From: Idiomarina loihiensis
GTDB lineage: Bacteria > Pseudomonadota > Gammaproteobacteria > Enterobacterales > Alteromonadaceae
NCBI RefSeq assembly: GCF_024584785.1
Contig: NZ_CP074112.1
Span: forward strand, 434,001 to 498,000
Direction of reading: 5' to 3'
DNA: 64,000 nucleotides
The notes under the pieces are model-generated. The model saw only the letters and a list, made by a program, of their open reading frames with translations. It was not told where the DNA came from and ran no database searches. A program made the translations under genes and the position numbers. Position 1 is the stretch's first letter. Each line of letters opens with the position of its first letter. Shown here in pieces: positions 9,933-18,161 of the stretch.

Positions 9933-11238
9933 GAGAGTGTAAAAATATCTGTGTAAATGGCATTCTTAACAATATCGAAGAAGGATATCAGAATGCCAAT
10001 ATCAGACAAACTCATCGACCAGCTGCTTGACGGCTGTGATTCCCCAGAAGACATCTTAGGCGAAGCCGGCCTACTCAAACAGCTTACCAAGAAGGTGGCA
10101 GAGCGGGTGCTAGAGGCTGAAATGGAAGCTCATTTAGGCTACGCACCAAATGACTCAGCCGGCAACAACAGCGGCAACTCTCGTAATGGTAAAACCAAGA
10201 AAACTGTTCGTAGCATCAATGGCGATGTCGAACTAGATATTCCTCGTGACCGTAACGGTAGTTTTGAGCCCAAGTTAGTTCGCAAAGGCGAACGCCAGCT
10301 GAATGGATTTGATGAGCGCATCATAGCATTGTATGCGCGTGGCATGACTACTCGTGACATTCAAGCATACCTTGAAGAAGCCTATGGTGTTGAAGTCTCG
10401 CCGACGTTCATTTCTCAGGTGACCAACGCCGTCATGGACGAGGTCAAGGCCTGGCAGCATCGTCCGTTGGCAAAGCTGTACCCAGTTGTTTACCTTGATT
10501 GTCTAGTCGTTCGCAGCCGTGATTCTGGTGTTGTACAGAATAAGTCAGTGTACCTAGCGCTTGGCATCAACACTGACGGTGAAAAAGAGCTGCTCGGGCT
10601 GTGGATGGCTCAAACTGAAGGCGCTAAATTCTGGCTATCGGTAATGAACGAGCTGAAAAACCGTGGTGTAGACGATATCTTCATTGCCTGCTGCGATGGC
10701 CTTAAAGGCTTCCCTGAAGCCATTGAGGCGGTTTACCCGAAGACTCAAGTGCAACTGTGCATTGTGCACCAAATTCGCCACTCTCTGCGGTACGTAAACT
10801 GGAAACAGCGCAAGACTATTGCCGCTGATTTAAAACTCATTTATGGCGCGGCTACTCGCGCTGAAGCCGAGCAGGCACTAGAAAATTTCGCCTCGACATG
10901 GGACTCTGAGCATCCCACCATCAGCCGCTCATGGCGGGCAAACTGGGAGCGCTTAAGTGTGTTCTTCGACTACCCAGTTGAGATACGCAAGGCCATTTAT
11001 ACCACCAATGCCATTGAGTCGCTGAATGCGTCACTGCGCAAAATCAGCAAAACTCGCCGGTCGTTCCCTAACGACGAAGCCGTCATGAAGGTGCTGTACT
11101 TGGCCTTGCATCAGGCTTCAAAAAAGTGGACTATGCCCATACGCAACTGGAAGCCAGCGATGGCACAGTTCGAGATTATATATCAGGATCGGATTTAACA
11201 GTGAAATCAGCCATTTACACAAAATCTTTTACAGTCTC
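9933..11238 (+). mobile_element. IS256-family insertion sequence, apparently complete
   Basis: About 1.3 kb carrying one transposase. Imperfect terminal inverted repeats of ~29 bp are visible: left 9933-9961 (GAGAG-TGTAAAA...TGTGTAAATGGC) and right 11210-11238 as its complement (GAGAC-TGTAAAA...TGTGTAAATGGC). The expected 8-9 bp target duplication is not evident at the flanks, which suggests that later rearrangement changed one side. Confidence 0.85.
9993..11198 (+). CDS. IS256-family (Mutator-like) transposase
   Basis: DDE transposase of about 401 residues from ATG 9993 (MPISDKLIDQLLDG); the frame is open from 9957 but this start lies better inside the element. Family hallmarks: EAHLGY, the FEPKLVRKGERQLNGFDERIIALYARGMTTRDI region, the first catalytic Asp in VVYLDCLVV, the second in CDGLKGF, HQIRHSLRYV, and TTNAIESLNASLRK with the catalytic Glu. 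No frameshift or stop, so it is probably active. GC content is higher than that of the surrounding toxin debris. Confidence 0.95.
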   Translation: MPISDKLIDQLLDGCDSPEDILGEAGLLKQLTKKVAERVLEAEMEAHLGYAPNDSAGNNSGNSRNGKTKKTVRSINGDVELDIPRDRNGSFEPKLVRKGERQLNGFDERIIALYARGMTTRDIQAYLEEAYGVEVSPTFISQVTNAVMDEVKAWQHRPLAKLYPVVYLDCLVVRSRDSGVVQNKSVYLALGINTDGEKELLGLWMAQTEGAKFWLSVMNELKNRGVDDIFIACCDGLKGFPEAIEAVYPKTQVQLCIVHQIRHSLRYVNWKQRKTIAADLKLIYGAATRAEAEQALENFASTWDSEHPTISRSWRANWERLSVFFDYPVEIRKAIYTTNAIESLNASLRKISKTRRSFPNDEAVMKVLYLALHQASKKWTMPIRNWKPAMAQFEIIYQDRI

Positions 11239-11246
11239 TTAACAAA

Positions 11247-11274
11247 AGGAGAGCGAGTCGCTGACTCGCCTCTT
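11247..11274. repeat. Hairpin between IS256 and the lipoprotein gene
   Basis: GCGAGTC (11253-11259), loop GCT, GACTCGC (11263-11269), extendable by A/GGAG against CTCTT around one bulged A to about 12 bp. There is no T-run. It lies just before ATG 11281, which has no good ribosome binding site, so it may be a control hairpin or the leftover of an earlier junction. Confidence 0.5.
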
Positions 11275-11280
11275 CCACTT

Positions 11281-12093
11281 ATGTTAAAATTTATTTCACT
11301 TTTTATAACAATTTTAGTTATTACTGCGTGCGCTCAACAGGTAAGACTTGGTAGTGGGCACGTACTTCGTATTTATGAGAGCGAGATTGAAATCAATTCG
11401 TGGTATCGCAACAACGAAGAAAAAATTTTAATAAGTAACCTAAAACATATCCGGCTAGACAGTTTATTCAGCATAAACGCTGAAAATTATAATCTCTCTT
11501 TCTATTCTACGAGGGCTATCTCTGAATGCTTCAAGACAGAGGATTCACTAGAAACGAAAGTTGCCTCACTTATATCTGAGCAATTCTCTCCTTTGCTCAA
11601 CGGACATTCGCTACATGTCAATTTTTTACCCAAGTCAAACTTCGATATAGTCAGCAAAAAAAGGGTAGATAGCCCTGATCCATTAGCCTTTGTGTTTCCA
11701 GTAGATATTTCAAAAGAATGTAGTCAATCGCTTATTGCGAGCGCTTTCAAAGATACAATAAGGACAATAGTCCATGAATTATTTCATCTTCACACGTACA
11801 AAAATAAACTTCCTTTTAGCAACTTAGAGGGAGAGGTCCTGGCCTACCAAGCTGAGTACTGCAACAATGTATTCGCAGCAAATACTACGCATTTCTATCT
11901 CAATGAAGATGGTCAGACCACCCCACAAAAATTGAATAGCAGTTCGATTTCTATTCAAGCTAGCTATATCTTCCAAGATTTCCTTGAAGATACGTACAAT
12001 CGAGTCTACTCGTTGACCGATGTAAGCGAGCAAGACAAGGTTTCACTCATGATTCAAGAGGTATGTAATAGTGTTACTCAAATGGTCTACTAA
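11281..12093 (+). CDS. Lipoprotein with a HExxH zinc-peptidase motif
   Basis: 270 residues. Lipoprotein signal with lipobox VITAC (Cys 17). HELFH at residues 165-169 is followed about 15 residues later by LEGEVLAYQAEYC, whose Glu residues could be the third zinc ligand of a gluzincin. I do not recognise the family. The gene is AT-rich, lies between the IS256 and IS3 elements, and ends 4 bp before the IS3 left end, so its original neighbour is lost. It may be an orphan toxin, an accessory peptidase, or an unrelated passenger. The motif is seen; the activity is inferred. Confidence 0.65.
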   Translation: MLKFISLFITILVITACAQQVRLGSGHVLRIYESEIEINSWYRNNEEKILISNLKHIRLDSLFSINAENYNLSFYSTRAISECFKTEDSLETKVASLISEQFSPLLNGHSLHVNFLPKSNFDIVSKKRVDSPDPLAFVFPVDISKECSQSLIASAFKDTIRTIVHELFHLHTYKNKLPFSNLEGEVLAYQAEYCNNVFAANTTHFYLNEDGQTTPQKLNSSSISIQASYIFQDFLEDTYNRVYSLTDVSEQDKVSLMIQEVCNSVTQMVY

Positions 12094-12160
12094 CTTGTGA
12101 TCCGTACCAGTACTTTTGGACACCGAGCTAAGTGAGTAAAATCACTTAACGAGGTGAATC

Positions 12161-12445
12161 ATGAAAGCAAATAAAACACGCAAAGTCCACACACAAGAAT
12201 TTAAAGCAGAAGCCCTGAAATTAGCTGAAAGAATAGGCGTTGCAGCGGCGGCTAGAGAACTAAAAGTCTACGAATCCCAGCTGTACAGTTGGCGGACTGC
12301 GGCGCAAAAAAAATCTAGCACGAGCGCCAGAGAAGCAGAGCAAGTCGCTGAAATTACTCGATTAAAACGTCAATTAGCTGAACAGGCAGAGGACCTAGCC
12401 ATATTAAAAATGGCGGCTACCTACTTCGCGAAGAACCAAAAATAG
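12161..12445 (+). CDS. IS3-family transposase OrfA
   Basis: 94 residues with an N-terminal helix-turn-helix (TQEFKAEALKLAERIGVAAAARELKVYESQLYSWR) and a leucine-rich coiled coil (about 60-85) typical of IS3 OrfA. It ends CAA AAA TAG; the A-run just before the stop is a good site for a programmed -1 shift into the orfB frame, which is open there (reading on as KIARFEFILE). The fused OrfAB product would span 12161-13311. Confidence 0.92.
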   Translation: MKANKTRKVHTQEFKAEALKLAERIGVAAAARELKVYESQLYSWRTAAQKKSSTSAREAEQVAEITRLKRQLAEQAEDLAILKMAATYFAKNQK

Positions 12446-12495
12446 CCAGATTTGAGTTTATTCTTGAGCACCAGCATCAATTCAGCTTAAAGCGG

Positions 12496-13311
12496 ATGGT
12501 GAACGTGCTCAACGTATCGCGTAGTGGGTATTATGCCTGGCGGAAACATGGTCAGACAGTCAATCCTCGAGAGCAGCGTCAAATTGAGCGAGACGAGGCG
12601 ATTAAGCAGGCATTTATTGACTCGAAAGAGCGCAGCGGCGCTCGGCGTATCCAAGTGGATTTGGCAGAGCTCGACATGACACCCGACATCAAAACTATTC
12701 GCAATAGTATGATACGCCAGGGCCTTGTACCTAAGGCTGCACGTGAATTTAAGGTCACCACGGACAGTAAGCACAATCAGCCTGTGGCGCCAAACTTGCT
12801 GGAGCAAGATTTTACAGCAAGTGCTCCGAATCAAAAGTGGGTTGGCGATATCACGTATTTATTCACGAGTGAGGGCTGGCTGTACCTAGCGGTAATCATC
12901 GATTTATATTCACGCTCGGTTGTTGGCTGGTCGATGAGTAACCGAATGACCGCAACGTTGGTGTGTGATGCTCTGAAAATGGCTTTATTTCGCAGAGGTT
13001 TTCCCGAAGGGATCATTGTTCACAGCGACCGAGGTAGTCAATATTGTTCAAACGATTATCGAGATTTAATTAAAAAACATAGACTTACTCAGAGTATGAG
13101 CCGAAAAGGAAATTGTTGGGATAATGCCTGTGCCGAAAGCTTCTTTCACTCATTAAAGGTCGAAGCCTTGCAGGACGAGCCCATCATGGATCGAGAAAAT
13201 ATGCGCCGAGCAGTCTTTGAGTACATCGAAGTTGATTACAACAAGACAAGAAGGCATAGTGCTATTGGCTATCTCAGCCCAGAGAACTTTGAATTAACAA
13301 ATAGTGCTTAG
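12496..13311 (+). CDS. IS3-family transposase OrfB (integrase catalytic domain)
   Basis: 271 residues as called from ATG 12496, but the open frame begins at the orfA end and the functional protein is probably the OrfAB frameshift product. HTH_21-like segment (RSGARRIQVDLAE), then the rve DDE core: WVGDITYL with the first Asp, IVHSDRGSQY with the second, and DNACAESFFHSLK with the Glu. Intact reading frame. Its antisense counterpart is the remnant at 8260-8412. Confidence 0.94.
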   Translation: MVNVLNVSRSGYYAWRKHGQTVNPREQRQIERDEAIKQAFIDSKERSGARRIQVDLAELDMTPDIKTIRNSMIRQGLVPKAAREFKVTTDSKHNQPVAPNLLEQDFTASAPNQKWVGDITYLFTSEGWLYLAVIIDLYSRSVVGWSMSNRMTATLVCDALKMALFRRGFPEGIIVHSDRGSQYCSNDYRDLIKKHRLTQSMSRKGNCWDNACAESFFHSLKVEALQDEPIMDRENMRRAVFEYIEVDYNKTRRHSAIGYLSPENFELTNSA

Positions 13312-13341
13312 CAAAGTGTCCACTTTTAGTGGTACGGATCA

Positions 13342-13706
13342 GTGCTGCTGTTGGATTTGCAAGTGAGGTAATACCCCAAATAGCTTCAGGTGGAAGTGTA
13401 AGTGATTGGGGAGAGGTAGCCATGCAAACTGGTATTGGCGCTATCTCAGGAGGAACAGGCGGTGCGGCAGGTAAGTTAGCGAGTAAAGCTATCGGTGCAT
13501 TAACAAAACCAGCTTCGGCAATGGGAAGCGGTGCTTCAAAGGTTGCAACTGAAGGTGATGCGGGAGCGAGAAACCCTTCAGATCCTGCTGCGGGACTATC
13601 AAGCTTACCGGCTACAGATCCTGCTGTTAACGGTGGGGCAGCTAGAGGCTCATCCAACATAAGTAACAGCAATAATTGCCCAGCTACAGCTTCTAACTGT
13701 TCATAA
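13342..13706 (+). pseudogene. Orphan Rhs C-terminal fragment cut by the IS3 element
   Basis: The frame runs in from the IS3 right end, so no native start exists (a GTG at 13329 lies inside the IS repeat). About 120 residues: a glycine/alanine-rich amphipathic stretch (SGGSVSDWGEVAMQTGIGAISGG) followed by a Ser/Asn-rich tail ending NCPATASNCS. Its first part resembles the fragment at 14116-14685 (SGSVDLKQSLISGAVGAVTGG), which is the kind of glycine-rich linker found after Rhs core domains. A small lipoprotein gene follows 9 bp later. Confidence 0.65.
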
Positions 13707-13715
13707 GGAAATGCT

Positions 13716-14072
13716 ATGAAGATTACTCTGTACTTTTTATTCGCGTTAATGATGATGTCGTGCTCAGAGAACATGCAAATTGACAGTGAGATGGCATCAG
13801 GAATCGAGAAGGATTCTATTGAATTACTAGGATTATACCCATCCGAAAATTTTGGCGTAGACATTACGGGTAGCGTTGTGATCAGTGATTTGAATCCTGA
13901 AAAAGTTTATGTTTCTGATAAGGGAATTTATATTGTTTTGAATTCTTCGCTAGCTACAGAAAGCGGTATCTATGTACCTAGGCCTGAGGTACAGGTTGAT
14001 ACATCAAATGGTAATGATCCTAGCTATGAACATGTGAGCGGAAGAGTATATAAATACAAAATAAAAGGGTAA
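13716..14072 (+). CDS. Small lipoprotein, candidate immunity protein
   Basis: 118 residues with lipobox MMSC (Cys 16) after a short hydrophobic signal. The mature part is acidic and beta-rich in appearance (LGLYPSENFGVDITGSVVISDLNPEKVYVSDKGIYIV). Not recognised. It starts 9 bp after the orphan Rhs fragment and ends just before a terminator, matching a toxin-tip/immunity pair layout like the one at 8333-9806. A ribosome site AAGGAA lies 6 bp before the ATG. Confidence 0.6.
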   Translation: MKITLYFLFALMMMSCSENMQIDSEMASGIEKDSIELLGLYPSENFGVDITGSVVISDLNPEKVYVSDKGIYIVLNSSLATESGIYVPRPEVQVDTSNGNDPSYEHVSGRVYKYKIKG

Positions 14073-14089
14073 TAATTCATTCTAAATCC

Positions 14090-14133
14090 AAAGCCCCACC
14101 CTCACCAGTAACTCGGTGTCGGCGGGGCTTTTT
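14090..14133 (+). terminator. Rho-independent terminator
   Basis: AAAGCCCC (14090-14097) pairs with GGGGCTTT (14124-14131), with a second small CACC/GGTG pairing inside the loop and T-run to 14133. Confidence 0.75.
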
Positions 14134-14685
14134 GTTACCAAAGCAGACAACACTCTTCAGCAAATTCGCCATCTTTCCACTGGCCGAGAGACTTTTTGCC
14201 ATCGGGTGTGGTTCGAACAAGGTGATTTGGGTAATCTGGCAGATGCAGCAGTGCAATACGCAACTTCAGGCTCAGTTGACTTAAAACAGTCGTTAATAAG
14301 TGGTGCTGTTGGAGCCGTAACGGGAGGACTAACTTCTTTAGCAAAGTCAGGATTAACTGTGGGAGGGAAAGTTGTCGCAACTCAATTTGAAAAAGCAGCT
14401 GCTGGAGCATTAGTTACTTCAGGTAGCGCCGTTGCTGGTACAGGCGGCTATGCAGTCAATGAGTCGCTGAACGGAAATACCCCTACTGCTGGGAATACTG
14501 CTGTAAATGGATTATTGTCAGCGACTGGCCCCGGTAAGCAAGTAGGCAATGCTATTGGAAAGGTTGCCGATTTTACGAAAGACACATTCCGCTCCCTAGA
14601 CAATCAAGCTACTGATCTTGCGACTCAAGCAACTTCAGAATTGGCTGGCAAATCAGTTGATGAGGCAATTAAAAAAGATGAATGA
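14116..14685 (+). pseudogene. Orphan Rhs C-terminal fragment (glycine-rich linker plus tip)
   Basis: 189 residues as an open frame, but there is no credible native start: the first ~30 codons overlap the preceding terminator and look random. From LGNLADAAVQYATSGSVD onward it is a glycine/alanine-rich stretch (ISGAVGAVTGG, GSAVAGTGGYAVNESLNG) like other Rhs post-core linkers, ending SVDEAIKKDE. The TGA overlaps the next gene's ATG by 8 bp. Probably a displaced toxin tip carried without its Rhs body. Confidence 0.6.
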
Positions 14686-14914
14686 TTCGACTAAAAAAAG
14701 CATCTTTATAAGAGCAATTAAGTTTAGCCTTATATCATCGGTAATTATCATATTACTGGTTATCTACAGGATGCTTACTTCAGACGTTGTTGGAACTCCA
14801 ACAGAGATAATTATAAGGTTTATTGTTACATGCCTAAGTGTGGTAGGAGCAATGTACATTGTTTTTGTTATCTATCTTTACTTAAATCCTGAGGCAGATA
14901 AACCAAGAAACTGA
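14678..14914 (+). CDS. Small two-helix membrane protein, candidate immunity protein
   Basis: 78 residues from ATG 14678 (MNDSTKKSIFIRAIKF). Two hydrophobic segments, about 13-30 and 48-70, with a short loop between. The frame is open upstream to 14618, but that part only shadows the Rhs fragment. The 8-bp overlap with the upstream tip fragment is the same arrangement as at 9345. An inner-membrane immunity protein would suit a pore-forming or membrane-crossing tip. Function inferred from context only. Confidence 0.6.
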   Translation: MNDSTKKSIFIRAIKFSLISSVIIILLVIYRMLTSDVVGTPTEIIIRFIVTCLSVVGAMYIVFVIYLYLNPEADKPRN

Positions 14915-14958
14915 TAATTACTTCTGAAGTAAAAAAAGTTTGAATCCAAGCCTCTCCC

Positions 14959-15192
14959 TCAGGTGATGCTCAAGGACGGGTATATGTCACCACAGACCAG
15001 ATTTCTGCGGCTGATGCTAACAATGCATTGTTTATGGGGCAAGGTGGAACAAAGGGAACCCATAGAGTTGAAATCACTCCTGACGATAATTTACCATTGC
15101 AGGGTGGTACGCAGCCAAACGAATTGATACACCAAGGCTCTATTAGAGATGGGCGTCAAGGAACCATTGAGGTAAAAGAAAATGACTTTTAA
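14959..15192 (+). pseudogene. Startless toxin-tip remnant
   Basis: An open frame of 77 codons (stop TAA 15190-15192, upstream in-frame TGA at 14941) with no start codon. It reads SGDAQGRVYVTTDQISAAD...THRVEITPDDNLPLQGG...GTIEVKENDF, a sequence with clear protein character. The VYVTT... and HRVEI blocks are reminiscent of small ADP-ribosyltransferase-like toxin tips, but I cannot assign it firmly. The following gene overlaps its end by 11 bp, again the toxin/immunity layout. Too short and startless for ordinary gene callers. Confidence 0.6.
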
Positions 15193-15583
15193 GTTATCAA
15201 CTGACAATTATTACGAGTTATTAGCTCTACATAAAGCTTTATTGGAGTCTAAATTCAATAATGCTCCAAATGATTTTGATGTTTCTAAGAGTCCTATTGT
15301 GAATAAATTATATGCTGAGGTTCTCGAAACTCTTCTGCAAGCAGAATTAGAAAAAAATGGGGAAGCTGGAAAAAATAGATGGATTTCATGGTTTCAAATG
15401 GACAAAGCCAAACGTGAATGGAGTGTTGCACTTAATACAGTAAAACGCGAACGTTTATGGTCTGATTGGGATAACCAAAAAAAGAAAGACTTTGCAAAAG
15501 CAGTTGTCTACCCGTTTCAGCTTAATGAAGAAAACCTGCAAATGTTTATTACAGAAGCAGACAATTTAACCTGTAGCCAGTAA
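15182..15583 (+). CDS. Cytoplasmic protein, candidate immunity protein
   Basis: 133 residues, mostly helical by composition, no signal or membrane segment, rich in Lys, Asn and Trp (WISWFQMDKAKREW, LWSDWDNQKKKDF). GAGG at 15169-15172 gives a ribosome site 9 bp before the ATG. Family not recognised. It overlaps the toxin-tip remnant by 11 bp and is the last gene of the island; a soluble immunity protein would fit a toxin acting in the cytoplasm. Confidence 0.6.
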   Translation: MTFKLSTDNYYELLALHKALLESKFNNAPNDFDVSKSPIVNKLYAEVLETLLQAELEKNGEAGKNRWISWFQMDKAKREWSVALNTVKRERLWSDWDNQKKKDFAKAVVYPFQLNEENLQMFITEADNLTCSQ

Positions 15584-15718
15584 TACTGACTTGAATCTAA
15601 AGCCTCGCCCTCGCAGTCACAATGAAGGCCAATAATCTTCTCTTTTCAATTCAAATCGTGGCATATTGCTTAAGTAACTAGCGTGACAGTCTTGATTAGC
15701 GCGGCTACTATGGAAATC

Positions 15719-15727
15719 TGTTATAAT
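15719..15727 (+). promoter_or_regulatory. Extended -10 promoter of rnr
   Basis: TG-T-TATAAT (TG at 15719-15720, TATAAT 15722-15727), an extended -10 element, with no good -35 at 17 bp. It lies 51 bp before the rnr ATG and marks the return to core genome. Confidence 0.7.
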
Positions 15728-15777
15728 GCCCGCAATTACCCTGTTGCAACAAGGCTAACATGGGATATCGAGGAATT

Positions 15778-18132
15778 ATGAGCACTAACGACCAATCATC
15801 TAATGCAGATACCATTCAATACGAAGTTGAAATCCCTTCTCGTGAAGAGCTTTTACATGCTGTCACAGCTAGATTAAAGCCGATAAGCTTTGATGAACTT
15901 GTCAAACATTTTAACTTGGCTGATGAACGGCAACTCGTTGGGATGAAACGTCGCTTGCGCGCGATGGAACGAGACGGCCAATTAATTTATACCAAAGCCA
16001 ATGCTTATGGTTTACCAGAGCGAATGAGCCTAATTAAAGGACGTATTATTGGTCATCGTGAAGGTTTTGGTTTTTGTCGCCCAGACGAAGGTGGTGCAGA
16101 CCTGTTCATTCCTCACCACCAAATGTATAACGTTTTGCATGGCGATATTGTGTTAGTGCAGCAGCAAGGAACAGATAGCAAAGGACGAGCCGAAGGACGC
16201 ATTGTCCGCGTGATTGAACCGCGTTCAGGAGATATCGTTGGGCGTTATTTTGTTGAACACAATATTGGTGTGGTGGTACCAGATGATAGTCGTATAAGTC
16301 AGGATCTTATCATCCCCGAAGGCCAAGCAAATGGCGCTCGACATGGGCAAATTGTCGTAGCTGAGGTGACGCAACGACCAACTCGACGGAGTAGTCCAAT
16401 TGGCACCATAACTAAAGTCTTGGGCGAGCATATGGCGCCTGGAATGGAAATTGAAATAGCCATTCGTGAACATAATATCCCAACGCAATGGTCATCAGCA
16501 GTTTCCCAAGAGTTAGAAAGCTTTGGAGAGGACGTGCCAGGTGAAGCTTATCAAGACAGGAAGGACCTGCGTAGCTTACCGCTGATCACAATCGATGGTG
16601 ATGATTCGCGTGACTTTGATGATGCGGTTTGCGCAGAACCGCATGGTGACGGTTGGAAGCTGTGGGTTGCCATCGCGGATGTGAGCTACTATGTAAGACC
16701 TAATAGTGCGTTAGACAAAGATGCCTTAGAGCGGGGAAATTCTGTTTATTTTCCGAACTTTGTCGTACCTATGTTACCGGAGAAGCTGTCTAACGGTTTA
16801 TGTTCGTTGAATCCTAACGTAGACCGCCTATGCATGGTGGCGGAAATGACAATCAACAAACGAGGCAAATTAACGCACTCAGAGTTCTATCCTGCCGTGA
16901 TGAAATCCCACGCCCGGTTAACTTATAACAAAGTAGCCGCAATATTGGCTGGGGATCCGACATTACGCTCTGATTATGCTTCAGTTTTAAGCAACATCGA
17001 GCATTTGCATGACTTATATAAGATACTTAAGCAAGCACGACAGCAGCGTTCAGCAATTGAGTTTGAAACTCTTGAAACGCGATTTATTTTTAATGCTCAG
17101 CGTAAAATTGAATCGATAGAACCTGTTCGCAGGAATGTAGCTCACACCATCATCGAAGAATGCATGATTATGGCGAATGTAGCGACGGCACGCCTGATTG
17201 AGGGCGATGATGAGGCGGGTGCACTATTTCGCATCCATGAAACTCCAAGCAGTGAAAAGTTAACGGCATTTCGTGGCTTTCTAGCGGAACTGGGGCTACG
17301 CATGAAAGGTGGTGATGAGCCTAGTCCACGAGATTATGCGGAGGTGCTTGAACAAGTTGCTGAACGTCCTGATGCAGAATTGATCCAAACCATGTTGCTC
17401 AGATCGATGCAGCAAGCAGTCTATAGTCCTGATAACGTTGGTCATTTTGGCTTAGCGTTAACTGAATACGCTCATTTTACCTCACCGATTAGACGTTACC
17501 CAGATTTGATTTTACATCGGGCAATTAAAGCCATATTAAAAAAACAGCAAGGACCTTCGCCCGCCTTGAGCGGTGCTTGGATGTATCCAGACGAGCAATT
17601 GGATCATTTGGGTGAGCACTGTTCAATGACGGAGAGACGTGCTGATGATGCTACTCGTCAAGTGGATGAGTGGCTTAAATGCGAATTTATGCGCGACCAC
17701 GTGGGGACTGAATTTACTGGCGTCATTGCAGCGGTAACTAATTTTGGCTTATTTGTTCGGATTGATGACTTACAAATTGACGGACTAGTGCATATTAGTA
17801 ACTTGGATAATGATTATTATCACTATGATAGCGCGAAACATTTATTGATAGGGGAAAACAGTCGGCGGGTATTTCGGTTAGGTGATAAAGCTCGCATCCG
17901 GGTAAAATCAGTTAACCTTGATGAACGTAAAATTGATTTAGAATTACTCTCGGCGGAGAGCCCAACAGGGGTAACTCGCATGAATGAATCGTCTCCCCGA
18001 GCGTCACGAGATGGCACCTTAGGCCCTAACAAAAAAGTCAAAAAAGCAAGAAAAGAGAAAACAAAAGCGCGCATTAAATCCAAGCGCAAACAAAAAGAAT
18101 CAGCACGTAAGGCGCGCAAACCTCAACGCTGA
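15778..18132 (+). CDS. rnr: Ribonuclease R
   Basis: 3'-5' exoribonuclease that degrades structured RNA and helps tmRNA quality control. 784 residues from ATG 15778, chosen because GAGGA lies 5 bp before it; an ATG at 15760 would add six residues. N-terminal winged-helix, cold-shock domains ([11 protein letters not shown] near 85), RNB catalytic core with the metal-binding [12 protein letters not shown] segment near 270-285, S1 domain ([17 protein letters not shown]) near 650-730, and a Lys/Arg-rich tail over the last ~50 residues. rnr-rlmB-rpsF is the standard gammaproteobacterial order. Confidence 0.97.
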   Translation: MSTNDQSSNADTIQYEVEIPSREELLHAVTARLKPISFDELVKHFNLADERQLVGMKRRLRAMERDGQLIYTKANAYGLPERMSLIKGRIIGHREGFGFCRPDEGGADLFIPHHQMYNVLHGDIVLVQQQGTDSKGRAEGRIVRVIEPRSGDIVGRYFVEHNIGVVVPDDSRISQDLIIPEGQANGARHGQIVVAEVTQRPTRRSSPIGTITKVLGEHMAPGMEIEIAIREHNIPTQWSSAVSQELESFGEDVPGEAYQDRKDLRSLPLITIDGDDSRDFDDAVCAEPHGDGWKLWVAIADVSYYVRPNSALDKDALERGNSVYFPNFVVPMLPEKLSNGLCSLNPNVDRLCMVAEMTINKRGKLTHSEFYPAVMKSHARLTYNKVAAILAGDPTLRSDYASVLSNIEHLHDLYKILKQARQQRSAIEFETLETRFIFNAQRKIESIEPVRRNVAHTIIEECMIMANVATARLIEGDDEAGALFRIHETPSSEKLTAFRGFLAELGLRMKGGDEPSPRDYAEVLEQVAERPDAELIQTMLLRSMQQAVYSPDNVGHFGLALTEYAHFTSPIRRYPDLILHRAIKAILKKQQGPSPALSGAWMYPDEQLDHLGEHCSMTERRADDATRQVDEWLKCEFMRDHVGTEFTGVIAAVTNFGLFVRIDDLQIDGLVHISNLDNDYYHYDSAKHLLIGENSRRVFRLGDKARIRVKSVNLDERKIDLELLSAESPTGVTRMNESSPRASRDGTLGPNKKVKKARKEKTKARIKSKRKQKESARKARKPQR

Positions 18133-18161
18133 TGGTCCTGTTTTATATCGATGAGTGAGTT

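Larger units (their letters stand above)
12098..13341 (+). mobile_element. IS3-family insertion sequence, complete
   Basis: 1244 bp with 26-bp terminal inverted repeats: left 12098-12123 (TGATCCGTACCAGTAC...GGACAC), right 13316-13341 as complement with few mismatches. Contains orfA and orfB in the -1 relation. The flanks show no matching 3-5 bp target duplication, so the left flank (lipoprotein gene) and right flank (interrupted Rhs fragment) were probably joined by an IS-mediated deletion or recombination. Confidence 0.9.

Noticed and set aside
12487-12834. Minus-strand frame of 115 residues inside the IS3 element
   Set aside because: Fully antisense to orfB, with no ribosome site or family features.
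14135-14410. Minus-strand frame with GKKSLGQWKDGEF, resembling a MORN repeat
   Set aside because: Only one partial motif, no start signal, and it overlaps better supported plus-strand sequence and a terminator.
15584-15718. Possible attR copy of the tRNA-Leu 3' end
   Set aside because: I looked for GTTCGAGTCCGACCCTAGG-like sequence and found none; no integrase is present, so phage-type integration is not supported.
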